A DNA stretch of 64,000 nt from an uncultured bacterium (GTDB lineage Bacteria > Cyanobacteriota > Vampirovibrionia > Gastranaerophilales > Gastranaerophilaceae): the NCBI GenBank assembly GCA_949282195.1, contig CASDOW010000011.1:134263-198262 (forward strand). Direction: 5' to 3'. Position 1 is the first letter of the stretch, and each line of letters begins with the position of its first letter. The notes beneath the pieces were generated by a model. It was not told the DNA's origin. It did no database searches and saw only the letters and a program-made list of their open reading frames with translations. This document shows, piece after piece, positions 1 through 9,232 of this stretch. Position numbers and translations under genes: made by a program.

Positions 1-637
1 AATTATCATAAATTATTTTTTGATTTTCATAATCTTCTTTTGATGAATTTAAACCAAAAATATCCAAAACTCCGTATCGAAATTTATAATCATTAGAAAT
101 AGAATTAAATCTTTTATTTTTAATTACCTCAATTTGTTTTTCTATTAAATAATCAAGTAATAAAATATTTACATATGTACTTGCAACATCGGTTAATAAT
201 GAAATATAAGTTGCTTTTTGGTTTGCAATTTGTGCTTTGTAGAGTTTTTCTTTTGAACGGGTTTTATCTCTGTTCTTTAAAAGAAAATCAGCCTCATAGC
301 TTGCCCTTAAAGGTAAAATAAAAGAATTTTTATCAATTAAAATATTTACGTCATTTTTTGGAAAATGCGCACCAAGATAATTTCCGGAAACAGAAGCAGA
401 GGGGAGCTCTTTTGCCAATTGAGAATTTATCTCATATCTGTATTGTTCAAGCCTTTTATTTGCAGCTTTCAGGTCATGGTTGTTAACAAGCGCTTCTTTT
501 ATATATTCATCTAAATGATTATCATTAAATCGAGAGAAAAAATCTACCTTTGGAAATTGAGCCGACGCAATTTCAACAAATAAAATCTGAAATATTAAAG
601 CTAAAACTAAAATCCTCATACAAGGATTTTTTATCAT
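1..637 (-). CDS. TolC-family outer-membrane efflux protein, N-terminal part (truncated by window edge)
   Basis: The reading frame is open from an ATG at 637 to the window edge and gives about 212 residues. A hydrophobic signal peptide (MRILVLALIFQILFVEIASA) is followed by a region matching the start of the outer-membrane efflux (OEP/TolC) family: a helix with LDEYIKEALVNNHDLKAANKRLEQ, then YRYEINSQLAKELPSASVSGNY, and later a long helix with TYISLLTDVASTYVNILLLDY. TolC-type proteins form trimeric outer-membrane channels for tripartite efflux or type I secretion. A second in-frame ATG at 619 would also give a good signal peptide, and neither start has a clear Shine-Dalgarno, so the start is uncertain by 6 codons. 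It lies 48 bases after hisF on the same strand. The partner membrane-fusion protein is not in the window. Confidence 0.82.
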   Translation of the reverse strand, partial: MIKNPCMRILVLALIFQILFVEIASAQFPKVDFFSRFNDNHLDEYIKEALVNNHDLKAANKRLEQYRYEINSQLAKELPSASVSGNYLGAHFPKNDVNILIDKNSFILPLRASYEADFLLKNRDKTRSKEKLYKAQIANQKATYISLLTDVASTYVNILLLDYLIEKQIEVIKNKRFNSISNDYKFRYGVLDIFGLNSSKEDYENQKIIYDN

Positions 638-685
638 TTTAATTTATTTTTAAATAGGACAGGTCAACTAGCTTAATAGATAATT

Positions 686-1447
686 TTATCTAACCGAGAT
701 ATTCGCCTTTTTTAAATCTGATTTTAATTTTTCAATAGGCAAAGTATCATAATGGAATATTGAAGCTGCAAGCGCAGCATCGACTTTTGTTTTATTAAAA
801 ACATCAATAAAATGTTTTGAATTTGCTCCGGCACCGCCTGAGGCTATAACAGGAATATGAACAGCATTTGATATTAAATTATTTAATTCAATATCAAACC
901 CTTTTTGCGTTCCATCGTAATCCATTGAAGTTAAAAGAATTTCCCCCGCACCCAATTCTTCAACTCTTTTTGCCCAATCAATCGCTTTTAGGCCGGTATT
1001 TACTTTTCCCGCGTTAATATAAATCCAAAAATCATTATCTTCTTTTTTAGCATCAAGTGCCGCCACAATACATTGAGAACCAAAATATTCAGCACAAGTA
1101 CTAATTAAATCAGGGTTTTTAACAATAGCCGAATTAAAAGAAATCTTATCCGCACCTGCTTCTAAAATTGCTCTTATATCATCAAGTGAGCTTATTCCGC
1201 CGCCGACAGTGAAAGGAATAAAGACCTCTTTTGCAACTTTCTCAACAAGCTCAACTATTGTTTTTCTTTTTTCGTTTGTAGCTGTAATATCAAGAAAAAC
1301 AAGCTCATCTGCCCCTGATTTAGAATATTTTTTAGCCAGTTCAATCGGAGAGCCCACTTCTTTTAAATTTTCAAAATTAATACCCTTAACGGTTTTGCCG
1401 TCTTTTACATCAAGACAAGGAATAATTCTTTTTGTTAAATTATTCAT
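686..1447 (-). CDS. hisF: Imidazole glycerol phosphate synthase subunit HisF
   Basis: HisF is the cyclase half of the HisHF complex. It uses ammonia from HisH to turn PRFAR into imidazole glycerol phosphate and AICAR in histidine synthesis. The 253-residue length is normal. The TIM barrel starts with [16 protein letters not shown] (catalytic Asp13), followed by the phosphate-binding TVGGGISS loop near 80-87. AALDAK near 129-134 holds the second catalytic Asp132, and IASGGAGA marks the other phosphate site. The start is only 1 base after the stop of the GGDEF gene, so the two are probably co-transcribed. No other his gene is in the window, so the histidine genes are dispersed in this genome. 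Confidence 0.96.
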   Translation of the reverse strand: MNNLTKRIIPCLDVKDGKTVKGINFENLKEVGSPIELAKKYSKSGADELVFLDITATNEKRKTIVELVEKVAKEVFIPFTVGGGISSLDDIRAILEAGADKISFNSAIVKNPDLISTCAEYFGSQCIVAALDAKKEDNDFWIYINAGKVNTGLKAIDWAKRVEELGAGEILLTSMDYDGTQKGFDIELNNLISNAVHIPVIASGGAGANSKHFIDVFNKTKVDAALAASIFHYDTLPIEKLKSDLKKANISVR

Positions 1448-1448
1448 C

Positions 1449-2324
1449 TTAGCAGCCTAAGTTCATTTTTGAAAATTCAACAATTTTATTTTTACCTGAT
1501 TGCTTAGCATTGTATAGTGCATGTTCTGCGTATCTGATTAATGTATTAGCATCTTCTTCCACATCTTCCATACAAGGATAGCAAGAAACACCGCCCGAGA
1601 TTGTAATTTGATGACGTTCATCTTCGTTTGCAGGAATAAATTCCATTTTTTCAACATCGCTTCTGAAGCGTTCTGCAAAAATTCTTGCTTGTTGTTCTGT
1701 TGTTTCAGGTAAAATTACAATAAATTCTTCATCGCCATATCTTGTTAATACGTCTTCTTTTCTAACTAAAGCGCTTAACATTTGAGCAATTTTTTTAAGT
1801 AATATATCGCCCCAATCATAACCATACATATCATTTACAATCTTAAAGTAATCAATATCAATTAAAAGACAAGAAACAGGGGTTCCATATCTTTTAGCAC
1901 GCGAGATTTCAGCGTCCAATCTATGATGCAGATATTTTCTATTGTACAGTCCTGTCAATTCATCACAAATTGCCGATTTAACAAGACTTTTCTTTGTTTC
2001 ATATGTTTTTAATAATGCTTTAAGTCTGACATTTAATTCAATCCTGTTTAGAGGAGTTAGAATATAATCATAAGTTAAAGCTCTAACGGTTAAATTCTCA
2101 GGAATTTTATCAACAGGAATTAAAACTGAACATTCCAATTTTCTAACCGCGCAAAATTCTCTGATTTTATCAATATCAAAATCCAAAATTAAAACGCTCG
2201 GATTATATTGTTTATAATTTTCTAATTCGCTTAAATCAAACTCCCTGATTTGCACTTCGTCATCAACATTGATTAAATTTGAAATTTCAGACGAGCCATT
2301 TTCGCTGTATATAATTATATTCAT
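1449..2324 (-). CDS. Receiver-like/GGDEF protein with altered active-site motif (GDEEF)
   Basis: The 291-residue protein has an N-terminal response-regulator-like domain (about 1-105, with LILDFD near 45-50 as the possible phospho-acceptor strand). A GGDEF domain follows from [10 protein letters not shown] (121-130). [10 protein letters not shown] (156-165) supplies the metal-binding segment. The signature reads RYGDEEF (195-201): the second glycine of GG[DE]EF is Asp. An inhibitory-site motif RxxD (R188-K-E-D191) sits exactly five residues before the signature, as in canonical diguanylate cyclases. Activity is therefore doubtful, but c-di-GMP binding remains plausible. A strong ribosome-binding site (AAGGAG) precedes the ATG. 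It is the first gene of a run leading into hisF. Confidence 0.88.
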   Translation of the reverse strand: MNIIIYSENGSSEISNLINVDDEVQIREFDLSELENYKQYNPSVLILDFDIDKIREFCAVRKLECSVLIPVDKIPENLTVRALTYDYILTPLNRIELNVRLKALLKTYETKKSLVKSAICDELTGLYNRKYLHHRLDAEISRAKRYGTPVSCLLIDIDYFKIVNDMYGYDWGDILLKKIAQMLSALVRKEDVLTRYGDEEFIVILPETTEQQARIFAERFRSDVEKMEFIPANEDERHQITISGGVSCYPCMEDVEEDANTLIRYAEHALYNAKQSGKNKIVEFSKMNLGC

Positions 2325-2462
2325 ATTGATAATACTCCTTAATACTACTTTTCAGTATATCATGTTTTGAAATATTAAAACTTTAATTCATACATATATA
2401 TTATGTACTTTAATTTAATAGATACTAAACTAAAAAAGTAATGATTTTATAGGCGTAAAGTA

Positions 2463-3638
2463 TTGTCAAGTCCAATTAAAAAATATAGTCCATATTATGA
2501 ATATGAAAATTACGGCAATTACCAAGATTTTCAAAAAATACAACCAAAAAAGCGTATCTTAAAAGTTAAAAAAAGAAAAAAAGCAAAGAAAAACCTTATT
2601 GCGTCAATTTTTGCACTTTCAATACTAACTTTATACGGTTATTATATTTGCCCGTATAACTATAAACATTATTTCCGCCCATTAGTTTTAAATCATATTA
2701 AAAACAAAAACATTAAACTTGACGCAAAACCTTATGTTTTACCCACTTGGGATTATTTATATAATTCCTGTTTATTTGATGAACGTTTATTTGTCGAAAA
2801 AGCACAAAAAACAAAAGAAATGACAGAAATCAATATAAACAAAGAATTAACGGAAACAAAAACCAAACTTCTTGAATTGTTCAAAAAATACCCTCAATTA
2901 AAACCATCTGTTTTTGTTTGGGAGTATTCAACAAGTTCAGGTTTTGAAATTAATGCCGATGACGTATATCCAAGCGCAAGCATTATTAAAATACCAATTG
3001 CCTTTGAATTAATGAGATTAATTGATAAATCAAACAAAACCGATAACCCGATTGATTTATCAGACAAAAGAACATTTAGCGAACAGTTCAGAACACTAGG
3101 CTCGGGCGATTTACAGTATACAAGCGCCAATGTTGATTACAGCATTGATTATCTTGCAAACATAATGATAGCAAATTCCGATAATTCCGCTACCAATATG
3201 CTTTTATATGAAATTGGCGGTATGGAAGGCTTTAATCGCGCAATGCGCAATCTGGGTTTAAAAGTAACATCAATGGGCGGCTGGCTTCCCGATATAGAAG
3301 GCTATAACAAAACGACAGCAAGGGAAATGTCGACCATTTTATACAATATAGATAACCCCAATTATATAGATATAAAATATAAAAATGTACTTAAAGAATA
3401 TCTTGGGAATACAAGAAATATTCATCTTATAAAAGAAAAATTACCCCAAAGTGCTATGGTTCTTCATAAAACAGGAGATATAGGCACAATGCTTGGCGAC
3501 AGCGGCATAGTTTACACAGATAACGGTAAAAAATATATTATTACCATTCTTGTTAAACGACCGTTTAATGATTACAGTGCAAGAACACTAATCCAAGACG
3601 CATCATTATTAATATATAACGATGTAAAATCTTTATAG
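2463..3638 (+). CDS. Membrane-anchored serine hydrolase of the class A beta-lactamase fold
   Basis: The 391-residue protein has a basic cytoplasmic N-terminus, one membrane segment near 44-62 (IASIFALSILTLYGYYIC) and a periplasmic domain with the penicillin-recognising motifs in order. These are SxxK at S173-I-I-K176, SDN at 239-241 and KTG at 336-338. The omega-loop region (GGWLPDIEGYNKTTAREMS) is short and lacks the ExxLN of true class A beta-lactamases, so the general base Glu166 appears absent. It is more likely a peptidase or acyl-enzyme penicillin-binding protein than a resistance enzyme, which is inference. The start is a TTG with no obvious Shine-Dalgarno; no other in-frame start lies near the transmembrane segment. 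PBP1A lies two genes downstream. Confidence 0.8.
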   Translation: MSSPIKKYSPYYEYENYGNYQDFQKIQPKKRILKVKKRKKAKKNLIASIFALSILTLYGYYICPYNYKHYFRPLVLNHIKNKNIKLDAKPYVLPTWDYLYNSCLFDERLFVEKAQKTKEMTEININKELTETKTKLLELFKKYPQLKPSVFVWEYSTSSGFEINADDVYPSASIIKIPIAFELMRLIDKSNKTDNPIDLSDKRTFSEQFRTLGSGDLQYTSANVDYSIDYLANIMIANSDNSATNMLLYEIGGMEGFNRAMRNLGLKVTSMGGWLPDIEGYNKTTAREMSTILYNIDNPNYIDIKYKNVLKEYLGNTRNIHLIKEKLPQSAMVLHKTGDIGTMLGDSGIVYTDNGKKYIITILVKRPFNDYSARTLIQDASLLIYNDVKSL

Positions 3639-3645
3639 TTTTATC

Positions 3646-3674
3646 TTGACTATACAACTCCCTTATAGGATAAT
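3646..3674 (+). promoter_or_regulatory. Sigma-70-type promoter for the SLH gene
   Basis: TTGACT (3646-3651) and GATAAT (3669-3674) are separated by exactly 17 bases. They sit about 50 bases before the ATG at 3725, which has its own Shine-Dalgarno (AGGAG). The position and spacing fit a housekeeping promoter giving the SLH gene its own transcript. Confidence 0.6.
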
Positions 3675-3724
3675 TAGCTTGGTTTATTGTGTGACTGGTT
3701 TAGGTAAAAGAATAGGAGTAAATT

Positions 3725-5146
3725 ATGAGAAAAACAACACAAGCATTGTCTATTACATTAGCTTTGTTTTTGACTTGTTCTAATGTTTTAGCAAAAGATT
3801 GCGCTAAACAAGAAAAAGTTGAAATTTATGCTCATCCTTCACTTATGAATGCTGATGCCACCGAAGTAAAAGACGCAGATTACGTTTACAGAATCGGCGG
3901 AAAAGTATTAAAACAAAAAAACAGACTAGGCTTCACAAACAAAGACAATACCTATGTGAATGCATTCTCTAAAGACCTTTTAAATACCATGAGCGTTAGA
4001 AAAGGCGACAGAGATTTCAACATCAAAATGCCAATTTCAAGAGCAGAATTAGCATTTATGTTATCTCAAGGCTTAAACATGAAAAATGTTGGAGTTAACA
4101 AAAACTACACAGATATCACAAACTCATATTGGGCAAGTGAAGAAATTAAAACAGCCACAGCAGCTGACGTTATGATTGGTTACCCCGATAAAACTTTTAA
4201 ACCCGACCAAGCCATCACAAAAGCAGAAGTTTTTGCAACAGTAGCAAAATTAATCGATGTTAAATATGTAAATGATTCATCAGCTCCTGTTCTTAACGGT
4301 AAAACCATTGAAAACATTCCGACTTGGGCATATGGATGCACCAAAGAAGTTGTTGCTTCAGGCTTAATCGATAACCTTCCCGATGAAAAAACATTACTTG
4401 AAGCACCATATCTATCAAGACACCAAGTTGCAACTTTAATTAGTGAATTAAGACTTAAATATAACGGACAACTTATCGGTGACGCATTTAAAGGTGCCGG
4501 CACTCCTGTTGCTGTTAAAGTTAAAATGTTAGATAGAATTGACGCTAAACATTCTAATATTGGCGATGTATTCCAAGCTAAAACAACTCAAGAAGTTAAT
4601 GTTGGCGATCAAACATTTCCTGCTGGCTCAATTGTATACGGCAAAGTTGTTACAGTTCAAAGACCCGGTTTAGGACACCACCCCGGCTCAATTACCGTTA
4701 AATTCACAAAAATTAAAAACGGCGATTGCACAGTTGAATTCCCGAAAGAAATGACTTCAGCTACTGCTGATTGCTTAAAAAATCCTAACATTTTCGCAAG
4801 AATTTTAGGACTTCCATTCACAGCAGCGGCAAGGACTGTTGGTGTTGCAGGTCGTTCCGTAGGTCAAGTTGTTAACATTTCAGCTAACGGCTTAGAAGAA
4901 TACGGCGACAGATTATCAGACACATTTGTTGAAACATTCACAGGTCACTTAGGACGTGGTGTTGCAAGTTTTGGTAATTCATTCGTTACTTTAGGAAAAG
5001 GTGTATACGGAATTATTAAAACTGCTATTTCAGGTACATTCGGTATCATTTATGAAATCGGCGACGAACTTGTTTACACTATCGTTCCTTCAGTTTCAAA
5101 TTCTGCAGCTCTAAATCCTAATGAAGAGTTAACAATTATTTTCTAA
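3725..5146 (+). CDS. Exported SLH-domain protein
   Basis: The 473-residue protein begins with a clear signal peptide (MRKTTQALSITLALFLTCSNVLA, cleavage before KD). Two S-layer-homology-like repeats lie at about 95-165 and 165-235; MPISRAELAFMLSQGLN and AITKAEVFATVAKLIDV are the typical helix motifs, with YTDITNSYWASEEIKTA and MIGYPDKTFKPDQ between. A beta-rich domain follows at about 260-345 (VKVKMLDRIDAKHSNIGDVF...GSIVYGKVVTVQRPGLG). The C-terminal third is an alternation of small and hydrophobic residues that may be membrane-associated. SLH domains bind pyruvylated wall polymers and in cyanobacteria also anchor outer-membrane proteins to peptidoglycan, so this is probably an abundant envelope-tethering protein. 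Clean promoter, Shine-Dalgarno and terminator suggest a strongly expressed single-gene unit. Confidence 0.86.
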   Translation: MRKTTQALSITLALFLTCSNVLAKDCAKQEKVEIYAHPSLMNADATEVKDADYVYRIGGKVLKQKNRLGFTNKDNTYVNAFSKDLLNTMSVRKGDRDFNIKMPISRAELAFMLSQGLNMKNVGVNKNYTDITNSYWASEEIKTATAADVMIGYPDKTFKPDQAITKAEVFATVAKLIDVKYVNDSSAPVLNGKTIENIPTWAYGCTKEVVASGLIDNLPDEKTLLEAPYLSRHQVATLISELRLKYNGQLIGDAFKGAGTPVAVKVKMLDRIDAKHSNIGDVFQAKTTQEVNVGDQTFPAGSIVYGKVVTVQRPGLGHHPGSITVKFTKIKNGDCTVEFPKEMTSATADCLKNPNIFARILGLPFTAAARTVGVAGRSVGQVVNISANGLEEYGDRLSDTFVETFTGHLGRGVASFGNSFVTLGKGVYGIIKTAISGTFGIIYEIGDELVYTIVPSVSNSAALNPNEELTIIF

Positions 5147-5163
5147 TTTTTAGAAATAAAATC

Positions 5164-5197
5164 AAAATATGACCTGCACAAACGCAGGTCATATTTT
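5164..5197 (+). terminator. Intrinsic terminator after the SLH gene
   Basis: A perfect 14-bp stem (aaaatatgacctgc / gcaggtcatatttt) with a 6-base loop lies 18 bases after the stop codon and runs into T-rich sequence. Confidence 0.88.
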
Positions 5198-5253
5198 ATT
5201 ATAAAGCTATGTAAATTTTAATTCTTTAATAAAGCTATCTTCTTGAAAGTTAA

Positions 5254-5268
5254 GTTTTATGCTATAAT
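5254..5268 (+). promoter_or_regulatory. Extended -10 promoter directly upstream of PBP1A (candidate leaderless start)
   Basis: The sequence TGCTATAAT (TG at 5260-5261, hexamer 5263-5268) is an extended -10 element. It ends only 8 bases before the PBP1A ATG at 5277, so the predicted transcription start falls at or next to the ATG. No Shine-Dalgarno is present. A poor -35 (TCTTGA, 5241-5246) lies 16 bases upstream of the hexamer. Confidence 0.5.
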
Positions 5269-5276
5269 ATGTAGCT

Positions 5277-7376
5277 ATGAATAATGTTAGAAGAAAACGG
5301 ATTGTAAAAAGAGGACCAAAGAAAAGAAATATTTTCTTATGTTTATTTTCAATGGGTGTATCAGCAAGCTTAGCTGCAATTGCAGCATTTAATATCTATC
5401 TTGCGAGCTTACCTCCTATTTCTAATTTTGAAGATATTAAACCAAACCCCGTAACCACTATTTACTCATCTGACGGTGAAGTAATTAAAACGTTTACTGC
5501 TTTTAAATTCGAAAAAGTATCCATAGATAAAATTCCCAAATACTTAAAAGAAGCAGTAATTGCAACAGAAGACAAAAACTTCTATCGTCATAGAGGTTTT
5601 GACACAATGGGCATGATTCGCTCAACCATTACAAACATTGCCTCAGGAGAAGTTAAGCAAGGCGCTTCTACAATTACACAACAATTAGCAAGAATTTTAT
5701 TCTTATCAAACGAAAGAACTTTTGACAGAAAAATAAAAGAATTGATTATAGCCCACAGAATTGAAAAAACAATCTCTAAAGATGAAATTCTTGAAATGTA
5801 TTTAAATTCTGTTTACCTTGGCTCCGGAGTATACGGCGTTTCAAGCGCAGCAAGAACTTTCTTTGATAAAGATTTATCTCAATTAACTTTAGCTGAACAA
5901 GCTCTAATTGCAGGGCTGCCTCAAGCACCTTCTATTTATTCTCCGTTTGCAAACAAAAAAGCGGGGCTAAGAAGAAGAGATCAAGTTTTAAGAAGAATGT
6001 ACAGGAATAAATACATCACACTTGAGCAAATGGAAGCTGCTCAAAAGGAGGGACTCCATCTATCAAATAAGCCAAGAATTTATTCCTACAATAAAGCCCC
6101 GTATTTTATAGATTTTGTTTTAAATGAACTTAAAAACATAGGTTTTGAAGAACAAGAAATTTCTCAAGGCGGCTTGAAAATCTATACCACATTAGATTAT
6201 AAATCTCAAAACGCAGCCCAAAATGCAGCGGTTTCAGCTCTTAACTCGGCTAATTTAACAAAACCCGCCAATCAAATTGCTCTATTCTCATTTTCACCTA
6301 CAACAGGAAGAGTATACGCCTATATTGGCGGCAAAAACTACGAGCAAAGTCAATACGACAGAGTTTCAAAAGCAGTAAGACCTTCAGGTTCATCCTTTAA
6401 ACCTTTTGTATATGCAACTGCTTTACAACAAGGTGTTAATGTCAATGATACAATTGAAGACACACCCCTAACCATTCAAGATTGGTCACCTAAAAACTAC
6501 GGCAAAAAATACAGAGGAAAAATTGCAATATGGCAAGCTCTGGCAATATCTTCAAACGTTGCAGCAGTAAGACTGATTAAAAAAACAGGTGTTGAAGCAG
6601 TTATACAAACTGCTCGAGAAATGGGCATAACAACTCCATTAGCAAGCGATATGACTATCGCATTAGGCTCAAACGGTGTTAAACTTTATGACATGGTTGT
6701 AGCATACGGCGCCTTTGCGAATGGCGGATATAGGGTTCGCCCTTATTCGGTTGAAAGAGTTGAAAACTCAAGAGGAGTTACAATATATGAAAACTCAGGA
6801 CCTAAAATTGTTAAAGTTATAAACTTTGAAACAGCAGCAGGAATGACTTATATGCTCAGAAAAGTTGTTGAAATAGGAACAGGAAAGGCTGCCAATATCG
6901 CACAAAATGTTGCAGGCAAAACAGGAACAACTAACGATTACAGAGATGCCTGGTTTGTTGGTTTTACTCCCGATATTGTAACAGGCGTATGGGTTGGAAA
7001 TGATAACAATTCCAAACTTCCCGGAATTACAGGGGGTGCTATGCCGGCTCGAGTATTTGCAAATTATATGAAAACCGCAATCAAAAACTTCCCTCTAAGC
7101 GTATTTGATTATCCAAAAATGAACGGCTCTAACTCTACAAGCCCAATTAAAATGGATGATGTTGATGAAACAGTAGATGAAACAGAAGAAAAAACAGCAG
7201 ACAAAGAAGCTATTCAAAAAGAAACTTCCACAATGCAAGAACAAAATGACATCAGTCAACAAAAGCCAACTAAACCAACAAAACAAAAGCCCGTATTTGA
7301 AAATTCAAACTCAGGACTTATCGAATACGATGATGAAAGACAAACAAAATCATCCGTACCGCTTCCGGGAATGTAA
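5277..7376 (+). CDS. Penicillin-binding protein 1A (bifunctional transglycosylase/transpeptidase)
   Basis: This class A PBP polymerises lipid II and cross-links peptidoglycan in the periplasm. The 699 residues contain a basic N-terminus and one membrane anchor (about 20-42). The GT51 domain has ATEDKNFYRHRGFD with catalytic Glu98, GASTITQQLAR near 129-139 and EMYLNSVYLG near 173-182. The transpeptidase domain has SxxK at S372-S-F-K375, SxN at S425-S-N427 and KTG at 548-550. The tail after about residue 630 is low-complexity, rich in Lys, Glu, Thr and Gln, and probably disordered. The ATG follows an extended -10 element by 8 bases and has no Shine-Dalgarno. A shared hairpin terminator follows the gene. 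Confidence 0.95.
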   Translation: MNNVRRKRIVKRGPKKRNIFLCLFSMGVSASLAAIAAFNIYLASLPPISNFEDIKPNPVTTIYSSDGEVIKTFTAFKFEKVSIDKIPKYLKEAVIATEDKNFYRHRGFDTMGMIRSTITNIASGEVKQGASTITQQLARILFLSNERTFDRKIKELIIAHRIEKTISKDEILEMYLNSVYLGSGVYGVSSAARTFFDKDLSQLTLAEQALIAGLPQAPSIYSPFANKKAGLRRRDQVLRRMYRNKYITLEQMEAAQKEGLHLSNKPRIYSYNKAPYFIDFVLNELKNIGFEEQEISQGGLKIYTTLDYKSQNAAQNAAVSALNSANLTKPANQIALFSFSPTTGRVYAYIGGKNYEQSQYDRVSKAVRPSGSSFKPFVYATALQQGVNVNDTIEDTPLTIQDWSPKNYGKKYRGKIAIWQALAISSNVAAVRLIKKTGVEAVIQTAREMGITTPLASDMTIALGSNGVKLYDMVVAYGAFANGGYRVRPYSVERVENSRGVTIYENSGPKIVKVINFETAAGMTYMLRKVVEIGTGKAANIAQNVAGKTGTTNDYRDAWFVGFTPDIVTGVWVGNDNNSKLPGITGGAMPARVFANYMKTAIKNFPLSVFDYPKMNGSNSTSPIKMDDVDETVDETEEKTADKEAIQKETSTMQEQNDISQQKPTKPTKQKPVFENSNSGLIEYDDERQTKSSVPLPGM

Positions 7377-7390
7377 AAAAATATTCAATT

Positions 7391-7417
7391 AAAAAGCCCT
7401 TAAAATAAGGGCTTTTT
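7391..7417. terminator. Bidirectional terminator between PBP1A and the SIMPL gene
   Basis: A 12-bp perfect stem (aaaaagccctta / taagggcttttt) with a 3-base loop has A-tracts on one side and T-tracts on the other. It serves the convergent genes ending at 7376 (plus) and 7420 (minus). Confidence 0.85.
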
Positions 7418-7419
7418 AA

Positions 7420-8145
7420 TTATTTAACACTAAATACAACGTTTGCAACCGCAGTAACTTTTTTATCAACAGTAGATGTGTCGTTAACACCCATATCAGA
7501 AACCATTGTTGAATCAGGCGGAGTAATTTGAAAAACTCCCATTCTCATTTGTCTTACCTTGCCAACCCTGCTGTTTGCAGCGCTCAACATTGAAGTTGCT
7601 CTTTGTTTTGCGTCTTGAGTTGCCTCTTTTAATAAGTCAACTTTTATGGAAGCTAAATCCGAATAGAAAAATTCAGGTCTATATATTTCTAAAGCTATTC
7701 CTTTATCGACAAGATTTTGAATATCAGAAGAAATTTCTTTTATTTTTTCAACGTCTTTTGATGTAATTTCATAACTTTGGCTTGCATTATATCCGATTAT
7801 TTCATTTGTGCTATAACCGTTACCAACTGTTTTATATACGTTATATCCGCTAACGGGTTTAATCTCTATTGAATTTTTGTCTATCCCTTTTGAATTTAAA
7901 TAACTCACAACCTCAGGGCTTTGAGCTTTTAATCTGTTAAAAGCTTCTTTTTGAGTTTTTGCATTTACTTGCAAAGAAAAGCTCATTCTTGCACTATCAG
8001 ATTTAACAATCTTAGAAGCAGAACCGGTTACTGTTATGCTTTCATTCTTTTGCATTTTTGAAGCAAAAACCAAAGACGAAAATAAAACACCTACGCTAAT
8101 AATAGTTGCCGACAAAACAAGCTGAAATTTTTCCAATTTTTGCAT
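7420..8145 (-). CDS. SIMPL domain (DUF541) periplasmic protein
   Basis: The 241-residue protein has an N-terminal signal anchor (about 8-28). A SIMPL/DUF541 domain follows, recognisable by ITVTGSASKIVKSDSARMSFSL near 37-58 and by the later EATQDAKQRATSMLSAANSRVGKV. The family is periplasmic or surface-exposed and its molecular role is poorly defined; members have been linked to oxidative stress and to oligomeric ring assemblies. A strong Shine-Dalgarno (AGGAGG) precedes the ATG. It lies 37 bases after queA and is likely the last gene of the gcvPB-queA unit. Confidence 0.85.
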   Translation of the reverse strand: MQKLEKFQLVLSATIISVGVLFSSLVFASKMQKNESITVTGSASKIVKSDSARMSFSLQVNAKTQKEAFNRLKAQSPEVVSYLNSKGIDKNSIEIKPVSGYNVYKTVGNGYSTNEIIGYNASQSYEITSKDVEKIKEISSDIQNLVDKGIALEIYRPEFFYSDLASIKVDLLKEATQDAKQRATSMLSAANSRVGKVRQMRMGVFQITPPDSTMVSDMGVNDTSTVDKKVTAVANVVFSVK

Positions 8146-8182
8146 AATACTATCCTCCTTTTATATACGCTACAACACATTA

Positions 8183-9232
8183 TTATTTATCTATAAACAT
8201 GCAATCACCATAGCTGAAAAAACGATATTTTTCCGCTACAGCCCGCCCATAAGCTTCAAAAATCAAACCTTTGCCGGCAAAAGCACTGACAAGCATAATG
8301 AGAGTTGATTTAGGAAGATGAAAATTAGTTATCAATTTATCTATTGATTTTATTTCATAAGGGGGATATATAAATATATTTGTTTTATCACTGCATGCTT
8401 TTATTCTGCCGTATTTTTGATAAGTTGCTTCAAGACACCTTAAGACAGTCGTACCCACAGCAACAATTGCACCCTTTTTGTTTTCAATTAAATCTTGTGT
8501 TTCCTTTGGAATAGAAAAACTTTCATAATGCATGGTATGCTCTTCAATATTTTCAACCTTAACGGGCATAAACGTTCCTAAACCCACATTTAAAGTTACA
8601 TATGCTATTTTAATTCCTTTTTCTTTTATTCTTTGAAGTAATTCGTTTGTAAAATGCAACCCCGCAGTAGGACAAGCAACAGAACCCAAGTTTTTTGCAA
8701 AAACCGTTTGATAAGTTTCTTTGTCTTCTTCCCTTGCCTGTCTTGAAATATAGGGGGGCAGAGGAATTGAACCATATTTATTTAAAACATCATAAATATT
8801 TTCATCTTCATAAATTAATTCAACAATATATTTTGGAATTTCATTTTCTTTATTTGCTTCTTTTTTTTCAATTAATTTAATCTTAAAATCAGGCGAAACC
8901 TCTAAAATCTCCCCTTGCTTAACTCTTTTAAAATTTTTTGTTAACGCTTCCCATTTATTTGAATTGTCATAAGGATTCAACAAAAAAACTTCAACTTCAG
9001 CACCTGTCTGCCTTTTTGCTATAATACGAGCAGGGTAAACCTTTGTATCATTCAAAACAAGCACATCATCTTTATTTAAATAATCAATAACATCAAAAAA
9101 ATGTCTATTTTTAATTTCGCCTGTCGTTTTATTCAAATAAAGCATACGACAAGACTCCCTGTCAACTAAAGGGCTTTGGGCAATAAGCTCTTTTGGTAGT
9201 TTGTAATCAAAATCAGAAGTTTTTAATTTCAT
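8183..9232 (-). CDS. queA: S-adenosylmethionine:tRNA ribosyltransferase-isomerase QueA
   Basis: QueA transfers and isomerises the ribosyl moiety of SAM to preQ1 in the wobble position of tRNAs with GUN anticodons, forming epoxyqueuosine. The 349-residue length is typical. Family hallmarks include the N-terminal FDYKLPKELIAQSP, the RMLYL strand, VLVLNDTKVYPARI, VACPTAGLHFT near 186-196, HTMHYE, VGTTVLR and NFHLPKSTLIMLVSAFAG. The ATG overlaps the gcvPB stop by one base (TAATG), which indicates translational coupling. queE lies at 13158-13820, so at least two queuosine-pathway genes are in the window. Confidence 0.97.
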   Translation of the reverse strand: MKLKTSDFDYKLPKELIAQSPLVDRESCRMLYLNKTTGEIKNRHFFDVIDYLNKDDVLVLNDTKVYPARIIAKRQTGAEVEVFLLNPYDNSNKWEALTKNFKRVKQGEILEVSPDFKIKLIEKKEANKENEIPKYIVELIYEDENIYDVLNKYGSIPLPPYISRQAREEDKETYQTVFAKNLGSVACPTAGLHFTNELLQRIKEKGIKIAYVTLNVGLGTFMPVKVENIEEHTMHYESFSIPKETQDLIENKKGAIVAVGTTVLRCLEATYQKYGRIKACSDKTNIFIYPPYEIKSIDKLITNFHLPKSTLIMLVSAFAGKGLIFEAYGRAVAEKYRFFSYGDCMFIDK

